Below, piece after piece: positions 5,978 through 7,857 of a DNA stretch of 7,857 nucleotides (position 1 is the stretch's first letter; the number at the start of each line of letters is the position of its first letter). The stretch is from contig ONWP01000119.1 in NCBI GenBank assembly GCA_900321595.1, positions 1 through 7,857 on the forward strand. The letters are read 5' to 3'. Below the pieces are notes generated by a model that saw nothing but the letters and a program-made list of their open reading frames with translations, was not told the DNA's origin and searched no databases. This DNA comes from an uncultured Eubacteriales bacterium (GTDB lineage Bacteria > Bacillota > Clostridia > Oscillospirales > Acutalibacteraceae). The translations under genes were made by a program, and so were the position numbers.

Positions 5978-7630
5978 TCAGCCGCGTTTGAAGATCGCGC
6001 CCTTCAGGAACGCGAACAGCGCCTTGAGCCACCGCGCGTACGCCTTGAAGAACGAGACGAGCTTCGCGAAGCCCTTCGGCCGCGTCGTCTCCCAGTATTC
6101 GGTGCCGCAGTTCTCCTCGGTCATGGGGCCGACCGTATCGGTCTCGGCGTCGTACACCAGGAAGCGAGGCAGGCTCAGATCGTTGACCGTGACCGGGCGA
6201 TCCGCCGTGGTGACGGTGTACAGGATCCGGTTCTCGCCCTCGGTCCAGTTGCCGTGCCGCGCGCCCTTGAGGAACCAGGTGTTGTCGGGATAGCGGCAGG
6301 TGGACGCGTCGATCGTCCTGTCCGGGGAGATGAACTCGCCCTTGCCCTGCGCCTGCCGCGCGGCGACGTAGTCGTCGGGCAGGGTGTCGAACGCCGTCGA
6401 GGTGGTCGCGCCGAAGCTCGAGTGGTTCACCGTCGAGTACTGGTCGGAGGGCCGGTCGTTCGTCGAGCAGACCGGGAAGATCTGGAAGCCGTATTTCGAG
6501 ATGATCGCCAGGTTCGCGCCTGCGTCGACGACGCCGTCGATCAGCTCCGCCACGTGCAGGCCGACCGCCTCGTGATAGCTGTCGAGCTTCTCGATGAGTC
6601 CGGCGTAGGTCTGCCGTTTTTCGCTGCCCTCTTCGCCGAAGACGAAGCGGATCGCCGTGTCGTAATCCTCGGGCGCGACGAAGCTCCAGTAGCACGGCAG
6701 CGTGAAGAACGTGCCCAGCGCCAGCGCGGAGGTGACGCCCTCGACGACCTTGTCGTAGATCGTGGCGCGCACGGCGGCGGTCAGCCCTTTCACAAGGCCG
6801 CTCTTGGCCAGCAGGTCAACGGACGCCAGTGCGAATTCGGAGATGTCGATCATCCCCAGCTCGTTATAATCCGTCAAAAAGCGGCTGATCGCGTCCGCGT
6901 CGAGCTTGAATCTGCCGGTGAGCGCCTCGCTGATGAATTCGCCGCCGAAGGACGTGCTGCCGTCGATGCCGAGGCCGCACAGGCTGTCGGGGCCGTACTT
7001 GGCGATGTACGCCAGCACCACGTTGACGCCGACGCAGCGGCAGATCACGCTGACCCGCTCCTTGCCGGTCGCGGCCTTGACGCCCTCGATGTATTCGTGC
7101 AGCTCGTCGGCGATCTCCATGGGATTGAGCCGCCAGTCGTACCAGAAGCGGTAATCCTGCAGGCCGTAATAGCCCTTGTCGCCTTTTTTATCGGTCGATT
7201 TGTTCCGCTCGACGGCCGCGCGGTGCGCCGCGGAGATGTCGGTACCGTTGCGCGGGTTGCCGTTCTCGTCCAGACGCAGCGTTTCCGTCAGGTCGCTGAC
7301 CTCCTTCTGAAGATTGGCGTAGTAGTTGTCCCACTTGCCCCGCAGCACGCCCTCGAGCAGGAACGGCTGCAGCACGCCGGCCACAGCGCTCATGATCCCG
7401 TCGCCGCCGCCGGAGGTGCGGAAGACGGTGCCGAAGTCGTTCATGTCGACCGCGACGTTGCCGTCCGCGTCATAGATCACGTCGCCGTCGCCGCCGAGCA
7501 GGATCACCGGCACGTCGGAGCCTTTCAGCGTCGCCTCGACCGTTTCCGCCGCGCCGCCGGGCAGCACGGCCAGACCCAGCGTCAGGATCAGGCAGAGGAA
7601 TAAACTGATGACCTTTCGCAAAGAACGCAT
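5978..7630 (-). CDS. secreted alpha/beta-hydrolase-like protein (lipase/LCAT-like) with Cys at the nucleophile position
   Basis: A 550-residue exported protein. The start at 7630 has AAGGAG 8 bases upstream and begins a typical signal peptide: basic MRSLRK, a hydrophobic core to about residue 23, and a likely cut after A28. There is no lipobox. The fold is suggested by the strand PVILLGGDGD (41-50), the segment FWYDWRLNPMEIADELHEYI (162-181) as in LCAT/PGAP1-type lipases, and the elbow VSVICRCVGVNVVLAYI (193-209). There C199 takes the place of the Ser of GxSxG. A likely acid lies in STNDRPSDQYS (389-399), and H459 in TWFLKGARHGNW is the likely catalytic His. The last 33 residues (518-550) have only basic charges, spaced among Phe, Leu and Trp, and look like an amphipathic membrane-binding helix. 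Substrate unknown; ester or amide cleavage at the cell surface is likely. The reading frame extends 47 codons upstream, but that part lacks a ribosome-binding site. No clear promoter was found in the 97 bases upstream, so the gene may be read from the nitroreductase-like gene. Confidence 0.8.
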   Translation of the reverse strand: MRSLRKVISLFLCLILTLGLAVLPGGAAETVEATLKGSDVPVILLGGDGDVIYDADGNVAVDMNDFGTVFRTSGGGDGIMSAVAGVLQPFLLEGVLRGKWDNYYANLQKEVSDLTETLRLDENGNPRNGTDISAAHRAAVERNKSTDKKGDKGYYGLQDYRFWYDWRLNPMEIADELHEYIEGVKAATGKERVSVICRCVGVNVVLAYIAKYGPDSLCGLGIDGSTSFGGEFISEALTGRFKLDADAISRFLTDYNELGMIDISEFALASVDLLAKSGLVKGLTAAVRATIYDKVVEGVTSALALGTFFTLPCYWSFVAPEDYDTAIRFVFGEEGSEKRQTYAGLIEKLDSYHEAVGLHVAELIDGVVDAGANLAIISKYGFQIFPVCSTNDRPSDQYSTVNHSSFGATTSTAFDTLPDDYVAARQAQGKGEFISPDRTIDASTCRYPDNTWFLKGARHGNWTEGENRILYTVTTADRPVTVNDLSLPRFLVYDAETDTVGPMTEENCGTEYWETTRPKGFAKLVSFFKAYARWLKALFAFLKGAIFKRG

Positions 7631-7727
7631 GATACCGTCTCCTTTTTCTTTTGATCTGCGTTGTAAAGAGAATTTGCCAAAGGGTATGCGCTGTTTGTTA
7701 CTTTGATTTGATACGTGTAGCCCGTCG

Positions 7728-7857
7728 TCAGACCAGCGGATTGATCCAGCGGAAACTGTCTGCGCCCGCACCCAGCTCGAAGTGATACATCACGATGCCC
7801 AGATCCACGAAGGAGTACATCCCCCCGGTGGACGCGGCGTCCACGCCGTTCGGCGGG
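7728..7857 (-). CDS. nitroreductase-like protein, C-terminal 43 residues only
   Basis: The frame enters from the right edge and ends at a TGA at 7728-7730. The visible part includes MYSFVDLGIVMYHFELGAG and ends RWINPLV. The pattern of a V-D-L-G-I strand followed by a HFELGA helix matches the C-terminus of FMN-dependent nitroreductase-family proteins as I know them. High G+C at third codon positions supports real coding. The assignment rests on a short tail, so the family is likely and the substrate is open. It lies 97 bases upstream of the secreted hydrolase gene on the same strand with no obvious terminator between, so it may begin the same transcript. Confidence 0.6.
   Translation of the reverse strand, partial: PPNGVDAASTGGMYSFVDLGIVMYHFELGAGADSFRWINPLV

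Noticed and set aside
5915..7603. A 562-codon plus-strand open frame antisense to the secreted hydrolase.
   Set aside because: It is Arg/Val/Asp-rich low-complexity translation without domains or a convincing start. The minus strand has the signal peptide and hydrolase motifs.
7631..7727. A short frame reading GLTTGYTYQIKVTNS, which looks like a fibronectin type III strand.
   Set aside because: It lies just past the nitroreductase-like stop, is AT-rich like intergenic DNA, and has no start or continuation.
7631..7771. A 47-codon N-terminal extension of the secreted hydrolase.
   Set aside because: It would bury the signal peptide internally and ignore the AAGGAG in front of the ATG at 7630. 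It also overlaps the end of the nitroreductase-like frame.

Overview
The window looks like chromosomal DNA from a GC-rich member of the Firmicutes, most plausibly an anaerobic gut-type Clostridia (Oscillospiraceae-like). This rests on strong AGGAG ribosome-binding sites, a bacterial GH3-family ligase, and protein styles I associate with that group. It is an inference from composition and families, not from a marker gene. No rRNA, tRNA, CRISPR array, insertion sequence or phage gene was seen.

Layout. (1) Positions 1-2300, minus strand: a compact operon read leftwards. It encodes a class I SAM-dependent methyltransferase, a small P-loop kinase-like protein and an aminoglycoside-phosphotransferase-fold kinase that runs off the left edge. 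Each junction is a 4-base ATGA overlap, so translation is probably coupled. Upstream of the methyltransferase lies a roughly 150-base leader. It holds a plausible promoter, a possible 17-codon leader ORF and a GC-rich hairpin followed by a T-tract just before the methyltransferase ribosome-binding site, which together look like an attenuator. (2) Positions 2324-4127, plus strand: a divergently transcribed single gene with a good sigma-A-type promoter. It encodes a 580-residue cytoplasmic protein that looks like an alpha/alpha-toroid plus beta-sandwich carbohydrate-active enzyme (heparinase/lyase-like). (3) Positions 4200-7857, minus strand: the C-terminal end of a nitroreductase-like protein, then a secreted alpha/beta-hydrolase-like protein, then a GH3-family acyl-adenylating ligase, closed by a clear intrinsic terminator.

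How the genes may work together. The first operon resembles a small-molecule modification or resistance cassette (methyl transfer plus two phosphotransferase-type folds), but no substrate can be read from sequence. In the third block the exported hydrolase and the cytoplasmic GH3 ligase are 46 bases apart on one strand and share a terminator. A hydrolase that releases a carboxylate and a ligase that adenylates and conjugates it is a reasonable but unproven pairing. The hydrolase carries Cys, not Ser, at the nucleophile-elbow position and ends in a basic amphipathic tail.

The most interesting items are the candidate attenuator, the Cys-nucleophile hydrolase next to GH3, and the sharp drop in G+C across the last part of the methyltransferase and the two kinase genes.
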